DNA of 64,000 nt from Hyphomicrobiales bacterium (GTDB lineage Bacteria > Pseudomonadota > Alphaproteobacteria > Rhizobiales > Rhizobiaceae), in contig UBZP01000014.1 in the NCBI GenBank assembly GCA_900469965.1, positions 1 through 64,000 of the forward strand. The letters run 5' to 3'. The translations under genes and the position numbers were made by a program. Positions within the stretch are counted from its first letter, which is position 1; each line of letters opens with the position of its first letter. The notes under the pieces are model-generated. The model ran no database searches. It saw only the letters and a list, made by a program, of their open reading frames with translations, and was not told the origin of the DNA. Shown here one piece after another: positions 30,053 through 38,086 of this stretch.

Positions 30053-30724
30053 ATGGCGAAACGCCCCGAGCGCAGTATCGTGTCGCTGATATCCTTCATC
30101 CAGACGGGCGAACTGGGGCCTTTGAAGCTTGGTATGCCGATGCGCGAGGTGTCGGAGTTCCTGGGGCCGCCGGACTGGTGGATGGACGGCCATGATCCGG
30201 ACATCTCGCCCGTTCCTCTTCTGTGGGGCTATGCGCGCATACTCGAGATCCGCTTCGGCTACGAGGCGCCCCATGCCGTCGAGTGCATCAAGTTGTGTCA
30301 GCTTCCCGCTCCCGGCCAAAGGCATCTTCAGGTTTGTCGGCAACTCTGGATCCGGGCGGATGGTATCAGTGAGGCGACGGGGCTTTCCGACCTTCTCAGG
30401 CTTGTAAATTGGCCGACGGGCGAAACAATAACCGTCGGGATCGCACACAGCTGGAACCCGGTCGTAGATATCTGCACCGACAGGGTTCGGCTGGTTTGGT
30501 GCATGTCGACGGATGACGAAGCTCTTTTCGAGCGGCGCGTCAAAAAGGGAGCGTCGAGGTCGGAGATCGTGGCATGGCGCGACGAACTGTCTACCGGCTT
30601 CTTCGGTGTCTATTCGATCGCCGTTCCGAAGAGCGACCGGGCGCCCGTGGAGGGCTGGGAAGATTTTACGCCGTCTGAATATCTTGATCTCATCAACGCA
30701 CACCGCCCGTTGACGTATTCGTGA
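30053..30724 (+). CDS. Orphan hypothetical protein, possible immunity-like family
   Basis: A 223-residue soluble protein with no recognised family, starting five bases after the etfQO stop. GC content and codon use are visibly lower than in both neighbours. The N-terminal third holds F-I-Q-T-G-E-L-G-P-L-K-L-G-M, a pattern I associate with small cytoplasmic immunity-type or polymorphic-toxin-associated proteins, and the rest is rich in Trp. No toxin gene adjoins it. Expression is probably tied to etfQO read-through, as no space for a promoter exists. Transfer into this site is likely. Confidence 0.6.
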   Translation: MAKRPERSIVSLISFIQTGELGPLKLGMPMREVSEFLGPPDWWMDGHDPDISPVPLLWGYARILEIRFGYEAPHAVECIKLCQLPAPGQRHLQVCRQLWIRADGISEATGLSDLLRLVNWPTGETITVGIAHSWNPVVDICTDRVRLVWCMSTDDEALFERRVKKGASRSEIVAWRDELSTGFFGVYSIAVPKSDRAPVEGWEDFTPSEYLDLINAHRPLTYS

Positions 30725-30811
30725 TCACATTCCCGAACGCAGCCTTATCAATTCATTAACCATAATCTCAATAAACCTTGGCCATCCTATTGACTGACCA
30801 AGGACATAGTC

Positions 30812-31426
30812 ATGCCGATTTCCCGCCGTGGCCTCCTGCTGGGCATGTCTGCCCTGCTTGCCGGATGCTCCACCGATGCGCCCAACCACGTCGCCAACTA
30901 TGCGGCCATTCCGGACGAGAAATTTCCGCTGAAGGCCATGCCGCTGGACAAGGTGAAGCCGGAGCTGCGCCGCCAGGAGGTCGCCTACGAGGGGCCGCAC
31001 AAGCCCGGCACGATCGTCGTCGACACCCCCGCCCGCCGGCTCTACTACGTGCTCGGCGAGGGCAGGGCGATGCGCTACGGCGTCGGTGTCGGCCGCGAGG
31101 GCCTGGCCTTTGCCGGCAGCGCCTATGTCGGCCGCAAGGCCGAATGGCCGCGCTGGACGCCGACGGCGAACATGATGCGGCGCGAGGAGCGCTACCGCAA
31201 GCTCGCCGGCGGTCTCGAAGGCGGCCCGTGGAACCCGCTCGGCGCGCGCGCCGTCTACCTCTACCGCGGCGGCAACGACACCCACTTCCGTATCCACGGA
31301 ACCAACCAGCCCGAATCGATCGGCCTTGCCATGTCGAGCGGCTGCGTGCGCATGCTCAACCACGACATCATTGACCTTTACGAGCGCGTCAACGTGGGCG
31401 ACCGGGTCGTCGTAATCCAGGCCTGA
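30812..31426 (+). CDS. L,D-transpeptidase (YkuD family), lipoprotein
   Basis: A 204-residue cell-wall enzyme. The start S-R-R-G-L-L-L-G is Tat-like and a lipobox (L-L-A-G-C) puts lipidated Cys at residue 19. The YkuD domain covers about 65-204 with active-site His162 (R-I-H-G-T) and Cys178 (S-S-G-C-V-R-M). Such enzymes make 3-3 cross-links in peptidoglycan or attach proteins to it. AAGGA lies eight bases before the ATG. Rhizobia carry many paralogues; this one appears monocistronic. Confidence 0.9.
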   Translation: MPISRRGLLLGMSALLAGCSTDAPNHVANYAAIPDEKFPLKAMPLDKVKPELRRQEVAYEGPHKPGTIVVDTPARRLYYVLGEGRAMRYGVGVGREGLAFAGSAYVGRKAEWPRWTPTANMMRREERYRKLAGGLEGGPWNPLGARAVYLYRGGNDTHFRIHGTNQPESIGLAMSSGCVRMLNHDIIDLYERVNVGDRVVVIQA

Positions 31427-31735
31427 TTCGCCTGCGCTCCAGGAAAAAGGCCAATTCTATCATCCGATTAGCGCCGCACCCGCATAACGGGCGGCGCTGG
31501 TCGCGTTGCATCCCTCCTTTAGCGGCGATTTGATGGCTATGGCGCAATGGGGCCAGTCTCGGACGCATTTTGAGCGACATTCCACCCCACGCCTGCAAAA
31601 CTCGTGGCTGTGCATCCGACCTCTCCCGGCGCTTGCCGCCGGGTCGGTCCCGTGCTTCCAATCGCTGGTCCGGCTGCGGCGGTGCAGTCGGACGGTGGGG
31701 CGAAATCACCGCCTGAATAAATGAGGGAACCGACA
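31427..31735. other. Intergenic region before the quaternary-amine transporter
   Basis: 309 bp. A hairpin AGCGCCGC/GCGGCGCT at about 31471-31498 follows the transpeptidase stop and may terminate it (no T-run). A second GC-rich stem (CCCGGCG/CGCCGGG) lies near 31625-31643. The rest is presumably promoter of the binding-protein gene; no regulator site recognised. Confidence 0.4.
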
Positions 31736-32734
31736 ATGAAGAAGCTTCTTGCAACCACGTGCCTCGCCTTCGGCCTGTTCGGCCTTGCGGGCGCGGCCAA
31801 CGCCGAATGCGGCGACGTGACGATCGCCAGCATGAACTGGCAGAGCGCCGAGGTCCTGGCGGCCCTCGACAAGATCATCCTGTCCGAAGGTTACGGCTGC
31901 AACGCCGATATCATCGTCGGTGACACCGTTCCCACCATCACCTCGATGATCGAGAAGGGCGAGCCGGATCTGGCGCCGGAAGGCTGGGTCGATCTGCTGC
32001 CGGACGTCGTCAATCGCGGCCTGGAAGAGGGCAAGCTCGTCGGCGCCGCCGTCGCGCTGTCCGACGGTGCGGTCCAGGGCTGGTGGATCCCGAAGTACAT
32101 CGCCGACGCCAATCCCGAGATCAAGACGATCGACGACGCGCTGAAGCATCCCGAGCTCTTCCCCGATCCGGAGGACAGTTCCAAGGGCGCCGTCCACAAC
32201 GGCCCGCAGGGCTGGGGCGGAACGGTCGTCACCGCGCAGCTCTACAAGGCCTATGGCGGCGAGGCCGCCGGCTTCAACCTGATCGACACCGGCTCGGCCG
32301 CCGGCCTCGACGGCTCGATCGCCAAGGCCTATGAGCGCAAGGAAGGCTGGGTCGGCTACTACTGGGCCCCGACCGCGCTGCTCGGCAAGTACGAGATGGT
32401 CAAGCTCGAGCACGGCGTGCCCGCCGATGCCGCCGAATGGAAGCGCTGCAACACGGTTGCCGATTGCCCGGATCCGAAGAAGAACGACTGGCCGAAGGAC
32501 AAGGTCCAGACGCTGGTGACCAAGGGCTTCTCCGAGCGGGCCGGCGAGGACGTCATGGGCTACCTCAACAAGCGTGCCTGGACCAACGACACCGTCAACA
32601 AGCTGATGGCCTGGATGACCGACAACCAGGCGAGCGGCGAGGACGGGGCCAAGCACTTCCTGCAGGAAAACGAGGCGCTGTGGACCCCCTGGGTCTCGCC
32701 GGAAGCCGCCGAGAAGATCAAGGCTTCGCTCTGA
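31736..32734 (+). CDS. Glycine betaine/choline-type ABC transporter substrate-binding protein
   Basis: A 332-residue periplasmic protein. ATG 31736 follows GAGGGA and opens a clear signal peptide (K-K-L-L-A-T-T ... A-N-A, cleavage near residue 22). The OpuAC fold shows the Trp-rich ligand cage expected for quaternary amines (S-M-N-W-Q, E-G-W-V-D, Q-G-W-W-I-P and Y-Y-W-A-P). Two cysteines late in the chain (R-C-N and D-C-P) may form a disulphide. It feeds the permease at 32851; the ligand could be glycine betaine, choline or proline betaine. Confidence 0.85.
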   Translation: MKKLLATTCLAFGLFGLAGAANAECGDVTIASMNWQSAEVLAALDKIILSEGYGCNADIIVGDTVPTITSMIEKGEPDLAPEGWVDLLPDVVNRGLEEGKLVGAAVALSDGAVQGWWIPKYIADANPEIKTIDDALKHPELFPDPEDSSKGAVHNGPQGWGGTVVTAQLYKAYGGEAAGFNLIDTGSAAGLDGSIAKAYERKEGWVGYYWAPTALLGKYEMVKLEHGVPADAAEWKRCNTVADCPDPKKNDWPKDKVQTLVTKGFSERAGEDVMGYLNKRAWTNDTVNKLMAWMTDNQASGEDGAKHFLQENEALWTPWVSPEAAEKIKASL

Positions 32735-32751
32735 TCGTCAACGTTGTGACC

Positions 32752-32782
32752 TGGCGGCGCGCTCCCGGCGGGCGCGCCGCCA
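32752..32782 (+). promoter_or_regulatory. REP-like hairpin between binding protein and permease genes
   Basis: TGGCGGCGCGC (32752-32762) pairs perfectly with GCGCGCCGCCA at 32772-32782. Stable hairpins in this place commonly protect the upstream binding-protein message and lower permease expression. It lies 17 bases after the stop and about 70 before the permease start. Confidence 0.6.
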
Positions 32783-32850
32783 GATGCTTATTGGCCGCCG
32801 CCGGCAGCACGGCCGGTGGCGCCGCGACGTGAAGAAGAAGGGGAACGGGC

Positions 32851-33738
32851 ATGGAATGGCTCACCAAATTTCCGCATATGAACGACGATTCGCTGCGCGA
32901 GCTGAAAAAGGCGATCGACGAAGGCTTCCGCGCGTTCACCCGCGCCTATGGTGATCTGATCGAATCCTTCTTCGAACCGCTGCAGTTCTTCCTCATCCAG
33001 TCCGAACGGCTGATGACCCGCACGCCCTGGCCGATCGTCATCCTCGCCATCGCGCTGATCGCCTGGTTCGCCAGCCGCAACTGGAAGATCGTCGCCGGTT
33101 GCGTCGGCACGCTGCTGGTGATCGGCTATTTCGACATGTGGGACGATACGATGAAGACGATCTCGATGATCTTCGTCTGCACCGTGCTGTCGATCGCGAT
33201 CGGCATTCCGATCGGCATCGCCATGTCGCGCTCCGACCGCCTGCAGAACCTGATCAACCCGGTCCTCGACGTGATGCAGACGATGCCGAGCTTCGTCTAC
33301 CTCATCCCTGTCGTCATGCTGCTCGGCATCGGCAAGGTCCCGGGCCTGATCGCCGTCGTCATCTATGCCATTCCGCCGATGATCCGGCTGACCAATCTCG
33401 GCATCCGGCTGGTCGACAAGGACGTGCTGGAGGCCGCCGACGCCTTCGGCTCGTCGGGCTGGCAGAAACTGAAGAACGTGCAGATGCCGCTGGCGCTGCC
33501 GACGATCATGGCCGGGATCAACCAGACGATCATGATGGCGCTGGCTATGGTGGTGATCGCCTCGATGATCGGCGTCCAGGGGCTCGGCCAGCCGGTCCTG
33601 AAGGCGATCTCCAACCAGTACTTCACGCTCGGCATCTTCAACGGGCTCGCCATCGTCGGCATCGCCATCATCTTCGACCGCGTCAGCCAGGCCTACGGCA
33701 AGCGCCTGCAGCGCCACCGCGAGATCGTGCACGGATAG
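32851..33738 (+). CDS. Glycine betaine/choline-type ABC transporter permease
   Basis: A 295-residue permease of the ProW/OpuAB type: an N-terminal amphipathic extension, about six or seven helices, and the cytoplasmic EAA loop E-A-A-D-A-F-G-S-S-G-W with the following P-L-A-L-P that binds the ATPase. Helix sequences such as M-Q-T-M-P-S-F-V-Y-L-I-P are typical. A strong terminator follows at once, and no ATP-binding gene is found on either side, so the ATPase must be encoded elsewhere or shared. Confidence 0.88.
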   Translation: MEWLTKFPHMNDDSLRELKKAIDEGFRAFTRAYGDLIESFFEPLQFFLIQSERLMTRTPWPIVILAIALIAWFASRNWKIVAGCVGTLLVIGYFDMWDDTMKTISMIFVCTVLSIAIGIPIGIAMSRSDRLQNLINPVLDVMQTMPSFVYLIPVVMLLGIGKVPGLIAVVIYAIPPMIRLTNLGIRLVDKDVLEAADAFGSSGWQKLKNVQMPLALPTIMAGINQTIMMALAMVVIASMIGVQGLGQPVLKAISNQYFTLGIFNGLAIVGIAIIFDRVSQAYGKRLQRHREIVHG

Positions 33739-33760
33739 GGGTCGAAACCTACAGATGGGA

Positions 33761-33795
33761 AAAGGCCCCGGTGATCGCTCGCCGGGGCCTTTTTT
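33761..33795 (+). terminator. Intrinsic terminator after the ABC permease
   Basis: AAAGGCCCCGG (33761-33771) pairs with CCGGGGCCTTT (33782-33792), ten-base loop, followed by a T-run to 33795. This is the most classical rho-independent terminator in the window and shows that the transporter operon ends without an ATPase gene. Confidence 0.9.
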
Positions 33796-33813
33796 CGTTC
33801 GCGCTGCGGTCTC

Positions 33814-34719
33814 TCACGCCCGCTTCGACAGGATGCCGGTGGAGAGGGCGACGCCGGCGCCGGTGACGACGGCGGCTAGCAGTTCCGTCATGCCGAGCGG
33901 CTCGCCGAGCATGAGCCCGCCGCCGAGCGTCACCAGCACCGGCGTGATCGCCGTGAACGCCGCCGCCTGCGTGCCGCCGAGCGCGCGGATGGCCGTTCCG
34001 TAGGCGAAGGTGGCGACGAGGCCGGAGAGGATGCCCTGGCTGGTGAACTGCACCGCCACTTCCGACAGCGGGGCCGCGGCGAGTGTCGTGCCGAAGATCG
34101 CCGCCAGGCCGAGATGCATGATGGTCGACCAGCTCGTGATGAGGGCGCCGCCCTGCAGCGGCGTCAGGCCCGACCGCCGGAAGGCGTGGGTATAGCCTGC
34201 CCACAGCAACCCGCCAAACGGCAGCAGCACGAAGCCGGTGAGCGTCATGCCGCCCGAGAGCAGCGCCTTGCCGAGCAGGAGCGCAAGCCCCGCAAGGATG
34301 GCGAAGAGGCCGAGCACGCGCATGCGGTCCGGACGTTCGCCGAACAGGACGATGCCGATCAGGGCCGTCGCAAGCGGCATGGAGCCGCCGAGCAGGATGC
34401 CGCCCGCCGCAGCCGGCGTGGAGTGCAGGGCAAATGCCGTCACCTGGAAGAACAGCGCCCCGGCGCCGGCGACCATGATGACGACGAGCCGCAACGGCAC
34501 GCCCCGGGGCAACAGGCCCATGCGGATCCAGATCGGGGACAGGACGAGGGCGGGAACGCCATAGCGAAGCAGGCCGACGTCGATCGTGGTCAGCGAGGTG
34601 GAGGCGGTATGGCGGGTGGCGAGCACCCAGGTTGCCCAGATGAGCACGGTGACGATTGCGCCGGCATAGCCGGCCGCGGTCGAGGTGCGTTCGGTGGAAG
34701 AAAGGGTGGAGATGGACAT
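33814..34719 (-). CDS. EamA/DMT-family transporter paired with an Lrp regulator
   Basis: A 301-residue, ten-helix exporter-type protein with two EamA repeats: R-Y-G-V-P-A in the second helix, G-G-S-M-P-L-A-T in repeat one, and T-P-V-L-V-T-L-G-G-G in repeat two. It diverges from an Lrp/AsnC gene, an arrangement often seen for amino acid exporters controlled by their substrate. Amino acid export is therefore the best guess, from context only. Confidence 0.85.
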   Translation of the reverse strand: MSISTLSSTERTSTAAGYAGAIVTVLIWATWVLATRHTASTSLTTIDVGLLRYGVPALVLSPIWIRMGLLPRGVPLRLVVIMVAGAGALFFQVTAFALHSTPAAAGGILLGGSMPLATALIGIVLFGERPDRMRVLGLFAILAGLALLLGKALLSGGMTLTGFVLLPFGGLLWAGYTHAFRRSGLTPLQGGALITSWSTIMHLGLAAIFGTTLAAAPLSEVAVQFTSQGILSGLVATFAYGTAIRALGGTQAAAFTAITPVLVTLGGGLMLGEPLGMTELLAAVVTGAGVALSTGILSKRA

Positions 34720-34815
34720 AGGGCATTCCCCGGCAGCGTATGGGTTGTTTCTGCGGGAAAACTACTGCCGAATGCCGAGGCATGTCCTTGCTAATTATGG
34801 CTGTATGAAACTACA

Positions 34816-34835
34816 ATTGGCAATTATCCGCCAAT
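34816..34835. promoter_or_regulatory. Inverted repeat in the EamA/Lrp divergent promoter
   Basis: ATTGGC (34816-34821) and GCCAAT (34830-34835) flank an AT-rich eight-base centre in the 139-bp gap between the divergent genes. Position and symmetry suit binding by the adjacent Lrp-type regulator. Confidence 0.45.
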
Positions 34836-34858
34836 AACCAGTCTTAAAAGATAGAAAG

Positions 34859-35332
34859 ATGCCAAATCTGGATAAATTCGATATCGCGATCCTGCGCATC
34901 CTTCAGGAAGACGCGCGCGCCACCAATGTCGAGATCGCCGAACGGGTGAACCTGTCGCCTTCGCCCTGCCTGCGCCGCATCCGCAACCTGGAAAAGTCGG
35001 GCATACTCAAGGGCTACCGGGCCGATATCGACCGCAAGGAGGTCGGCCTCGGGCTGACCGTCTTCGTCGAGATCAAGGTGGACCGCCACAGCCTGCAGAA
35101 TGCGCTCTCGCAGCAGGCGGCGCTGCTCGCCATTCCCGAGGTCGTGTCCTGCTTCCTGATATCGGGCAATGCCGATTTCCTGGCGGAGGTGGTGGTCGCC
35201 GATCTTGCGGCCTATGAGCGGCTCCTGACCGACACGCTGCTGACGCTGCCGGGTGTGTCCGATATCCGCTCCAACTTCGCCATCCGCACGATCAAGACCG
35301 GCGGTCCCTTGAAGCTGCCGGACCTGAAATGA
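34859..35332 (+). CDS. Lrp/AsnC-family transcriptional regulator
   Basis: A 157-residue regulator with the N-terminal winged helix (L-D-K-F-D-I-A-I-L-R-I-L-Q-E-D-A-R, then N-L-S-P-S-P-C-L-R-R-I recognition helix) and a C-terminal RAM ligand-binding domain (about 70-145) with S-G-N-A-D-F-L-A-E-V-V. It probably senses an amino acid and controls the divergent EamA gene. Confidence 0.92.
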   Translation: MPNLDKFDIAILRILQEDARATNVEIAERVNLSPSPCLRRIRNLEKSGILKGYRADIDRKEVGLGLTVFVEIKVDRHSLQNALSQQAALLAIPEVVSCFLISGNADFLAEVVVADLAAYERLLTDTLLTLPGVSDIRSNFAIRTIKTGGPLKLPDLK

Positions 35333-35778
35333 TCGGGACGCCGCCCCGGGAGTTGGGGGGCGGGGCGGCGTCCCTTTGCCGCTACGCCGCAGCGGCAAAT
35401 CCGGTCGGAAGGGTGGGCGTCAGGCAGCAGCGATCTTCGCTTTGATGGCGGGCCGCGCTCGATGAGGCCGCAGGTATCTGGGGGGACGGTTCCTCCATCC
35501 CGCAGGCCGAGCCGATCGGGACGCCGCCCCGGAGTTGGGGGGCGGGGCGGCGTCCCTTTGCCGCTAAGCCGCAGCGGCAAATCCGGTCGGAAGGGTGGGC
35601 GTCAGGCAGCAGCAATCGTCGCCCGGACGACGGGCAAGGCATTCCTGTTGTCGTGGATGCCGGCGGCGGAAGAGGCTTGCCCGCGCCGCAGGCCGGATCG
35701 ATCGGGACGCCGCCCCGGGAGTTGGGGGGCGGGGCGGCGTCCCTTTGCCGCTACGCCGTAGCAGCAACCCGGTCGGTG
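35331..35778. repeat. Three copies of a hairpin-bearing repeat (about 105 bp, period 182-187 bp)
   Basis: Each copy starts GATCGGGACGCCGCCCC and forms a long stem with CGGGGCGGCGTCCC (35335-35374, 35517-35555, 35704-35743), at once followed by a second stem TTTGCCGCT/AGCGGCAAA (35375-35399, 35556-35580; degenerate in copy three). Copies one and two continue CCGGTCGGAAGGGTGGGCGT and CAGGCAGCAGC. Read on the minus strand this is an Ala-Ala-Ala-stop end plus terminator-like stems. Copy three overlaps the last codons of doxX. Unique spacers of about 75-80 bp separate the copies. Confidence 0.85.
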
Positions 35779-36170
35779 TGGGCGGATTTCCAGGCGACGA
35801 CCATCAGCGCGCCGATGACGGTCACGTGCTCCATCACCACGTAGAATTCGAGGGTCCGAAGCGGCTCTTCCATCGTCCAGAAGTTGTGCGCGATCGGTAT
35901 GGTGAGCGCGGTGAACACCGCGAGCATGCCGGCGCCGAGCCAGGTGAAGCGGTTGGCGATGATGAAGGCCGATCCGAACAGCTGCGTCAGCGCGACGGCG
36001 GCATTGAAGAACGGCGCGGGCTCCAGCCCGAAATGGGCCATTTCGGCGACGCCGGCGTCGAAGTCGAGCATCTTTGCCACGCCGCTCATCCAGAACATGG
36101 AGGTCAGCACCGTGCGGCCGAGATAGCCGAACCAGTTGGAGCCGGTGAGGGAATCGATAAAGCTGGGCAT
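35751..36170 (-). CDS. DoxX-family membrane protein
   Basis: A 139-residue protein with four hydrophobic helices and the family features L-T-S-M-F-W-M-S-G-V-A-K near residues 20-31 and H-N-F-W in the last loop. DoxX-type proteins (DoxX/YphA/CrpX) are quinone-linked or redox-stress membrane proteins of poorly known function. Its last five codons (V-A-A-T-A) and stop lie inside the third copy of the local hairpin repeat, which probably serves as its terminator. Confidence 0.85.
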   Translation of the reverse strand: MPSFIDSLTGSNWFGYLGRTVLTSMFWMSGVAKMLDFDAGVAEMAHFGLEPAPFFNAAVALTQLFGSAFIIANRFTWLGAGMLAVFTALTIPIAHNFWTMEEPLRTLEFYVVMEHVTVIGALMVVAWKSAHTDRVAATA

Positions 36171-36528
36171 TTCAGTCTCCAGGTCGCATGTGGATCTCCC
36201 GGCGCCGTCCTGGCTTCCGGTCCGACCCGCGCCGATCCTTTCGGTTCGTTCGGCGGGTCGCTGGAGACGTTTCTACCAGAGCGCGCACCGCAGGTTGTCA
36301 CCTTGGTAACACCCTTGTGCGCGGCAGAATCGCCGATTTGCGGGCATGGCTGCCCCGGTTCGCGCCTGGACGCCGGGCGTGCGATCGGGATGCGGGGAGA
36401 GGGGATGGGACAGGGGATTTCGATGCGCGCCGTCCGCGGCAGGCGGGCAGGGGTGCGCCCGCGGTGCGCGCCGCCGTCCTGCGGCCGCGCGCTGCCCCTC
36501 GCCTTCAGGTCACCTTGAGGTCAGGCCG
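36171..36528. other. doxX upstream region and gap to the MFS gene
   Basis: 358 bp. The part next to doxX should hold its promoter. An inverted repeat GTCACC-TT-GGTAAC (36297-36310, one mismatch) resembles operators of HxlR-type regulators that often control doxX-like genes; no such regulator is in the window. The rest has no supported feature. Confidence 0.4.
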
Positions 36529-37773
36529 TCATTCGGCCGCGACGGCCGCCGCCGGAACCTGCCGGTCGCGCCGGTCGAGCGCCACCGAGGTTGCAAAGAC
36601 CAGCATGCCGCAGACGGCCATGATCGCGCCGACGAAGCCCATCGATGCATAGCCGTAGCCGTTGCTGATGGCGATGCCGCCGAAGAGGGCGCCGAGCGCA
36701 TTGGCGACGTTGAAGGCGGAATGGTTCAGCGCCGCGGCCAGCGTCTGCGCATTGCCGGCGACGTCCATCAGCCGCGTCTGCAGCGCCGGGCCGACGACGA
36801 AGCTGCAGCCGATCAGGAAACAGCAGGCAAACAGCATGGCCGGGATGTGCGCGGTCAGGGAGAGCGTGACGAGCACGAAAAAATAGACCGTCAGCGACCA
36901 GCCGATGGTGCGCATCAGCGACAGGTCGGCAAGCTTGGCGCCGAAGATGTTGCCGACGATCATGCCCGAGCCGAACACCGCCATGATCACCGGGACCATC
37001 GACAGGTCGAGGCCGGCCACCTCGGTGACGATCGGCGAGATATAGGTGAAGACGGCGAACATGCCGCAGAAGCCGGTGGCGGCGATGCCGAGCGTCAGCC
37101 ACACCTGCTTGCGCTTCAGGGCGCCGAGCTCGGTGAGCGCGTTGATGCCGACCGGCGCCTTGTCGCGCGGCAGGAAGATGGCGATGAGGGCCGCGGTCAG
37201 CACGCCGGTGACGCCGACGGCGGCGAACAGGAACTGCCAGTCGAGCATCTGGCCGAAGAAGGCGGCGAGCGGGGTGCCGATGAGGGTCGCGAGCGTCAGG
37301 CCGAGCATCACCTTTCCGACCGCCTGCGTGCGCTTGTTGACCGGCACCATCGCGGCGGCAACGAGGGCTGCGACGCCGAAATAGGCGCCGTGCGGCAGCC
37401 CGGTCAGAAACCGCATCAGCAGGAAGCTCTCGAAGGTCGGCGCCAGCGCGCTGGCGATGTTGCCGGCCGCAAACACGCTCATCAGCGCCAGCAGCAGGTC
37501 GCGCCGCCGGAAGCGGGCGCCGATGACCGCAAGCACCGGCGCACCGACGACGACGCCGAAGGCATAGGCGCTGATCACATAGCCGGCTCGCGCATTGGAG
37601 ACGCCGAAGGTGGTGGCGACATCGGGCAGGAGCCCCATGATGGCGAATTCGCCGGTGCCGATGCCGAAGCTGCCGACGGCGAGCGCAAGGATGATGAGCG
37701 CCACCGTCAGCGGGGAGACGCGGGGCTGCTCGGCAAGGGCGGCGGCATTTTGGGCGGGATGCATTTCGGACAC
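36529..37773 (-). CDS. MFS exporter, AraJ/DHA1-like
   Basis: A 414-residue, twelve-helix permease. The early G-T-G-E-F-A-I-M-G-L-L-P-D-V segment and L-T-G-L-P-H-G-A-Y-F-G are hallmarks of the AraJ/YdhP branch of drug-and-arabinose-type exporters. GTG 37773 is preferred over ATG 37764 because an A/G-rich site (AGAGAAG) precedes it at good distance. The upstream continuation of the frame is not coding. Natural substrate unknown. Confidence 0.85.
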   Translation of the reverse strand: MSEMHPAQNAAALAEQPRVSPLTVALIILALAVGSFGIGTGEFAIMGLLPDVATTFGVSNARAGYVISAYAFGVVVGAPVLAVIGARFRRRDLLLALMSVFAAGNIASALAPTFESFLLMRFLTGLPHGAYFGVAALVAAAMVPVNKRTQAVGKVMLGLTLATLIGTPLAAFFGQMLDWQFLFAAVGVTGVLTAALIAIFLPRDKAPVGINALTELGALKRKQVWLTLGIAATGFCGMFAVFTYISPIVTEVAGLDLSMVPVIMAVFGSGMIVGNIFGAKLADLSLMRTIGWSLTVYFFVLVTLSLTAHIPAMLFACCFLIGCSFVVGPALQTRLMDVAGNAQTLAAALNHSAFNVANALGALFGGIAISNGYGYASMGFVGAIMAVCGMLVFATSVALDRRDRQVPAAAVAAE

Positions 37774-38086
37774 GGAGGCTTCTCTGTGGGGCGCAGCACA
37801 AAGGCGGAAGTACCGCGCTGCCACCCTCCTCCCGGGTGCTGTGCAGGCGATCCGGCCGGCGGGCCATGCGATGGACGATCGTAGGGTTGGACTCTGCAAA
37901 ACGGCGCGGAGCTTGACGAAAGTTAACATCGTCAGCGAAATTCAGTATCCGCATTTTTGCATGGCAGCACCGCGCCCCATGCGCAGGTGGCCAATCTCGG
38001 CCCGTCCGCTGTTATTTCGCCGCTTTGCAACTATCTAATGGCAAGAACGTTTGGGGGAGGGCGCGCGCGAGACACCGGAGAATGCA
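37774..38086. other. Divergent promoter region, MFS and lipid-kinase-like genes
   Basis: 313 bp. Bases 37910-37960 are relatively AT-rich (TTGACGAAAGTTAACATCG and following), a plausible promoter area. No regulator site, small gene or RNA recognised. Confidence 0.35.

Noticed and set aside
35382-35767. Short minus-strand frames repeated within the hairpin repeat array
   Set aside because: They arise from the repeated unit itself (the shared L-T-P-T-L-P-T-G-F-A-A-A-A stretch) and have no start or homology; treated as repeat sequence, not genes.
35331-35778. The regularly spaced repeats as a possible CRISPR array
   Set aside because: Units of about 105 bp with a spacing of 75-80 bp, only three copies and long GC hairpins; no cas genes nearby.
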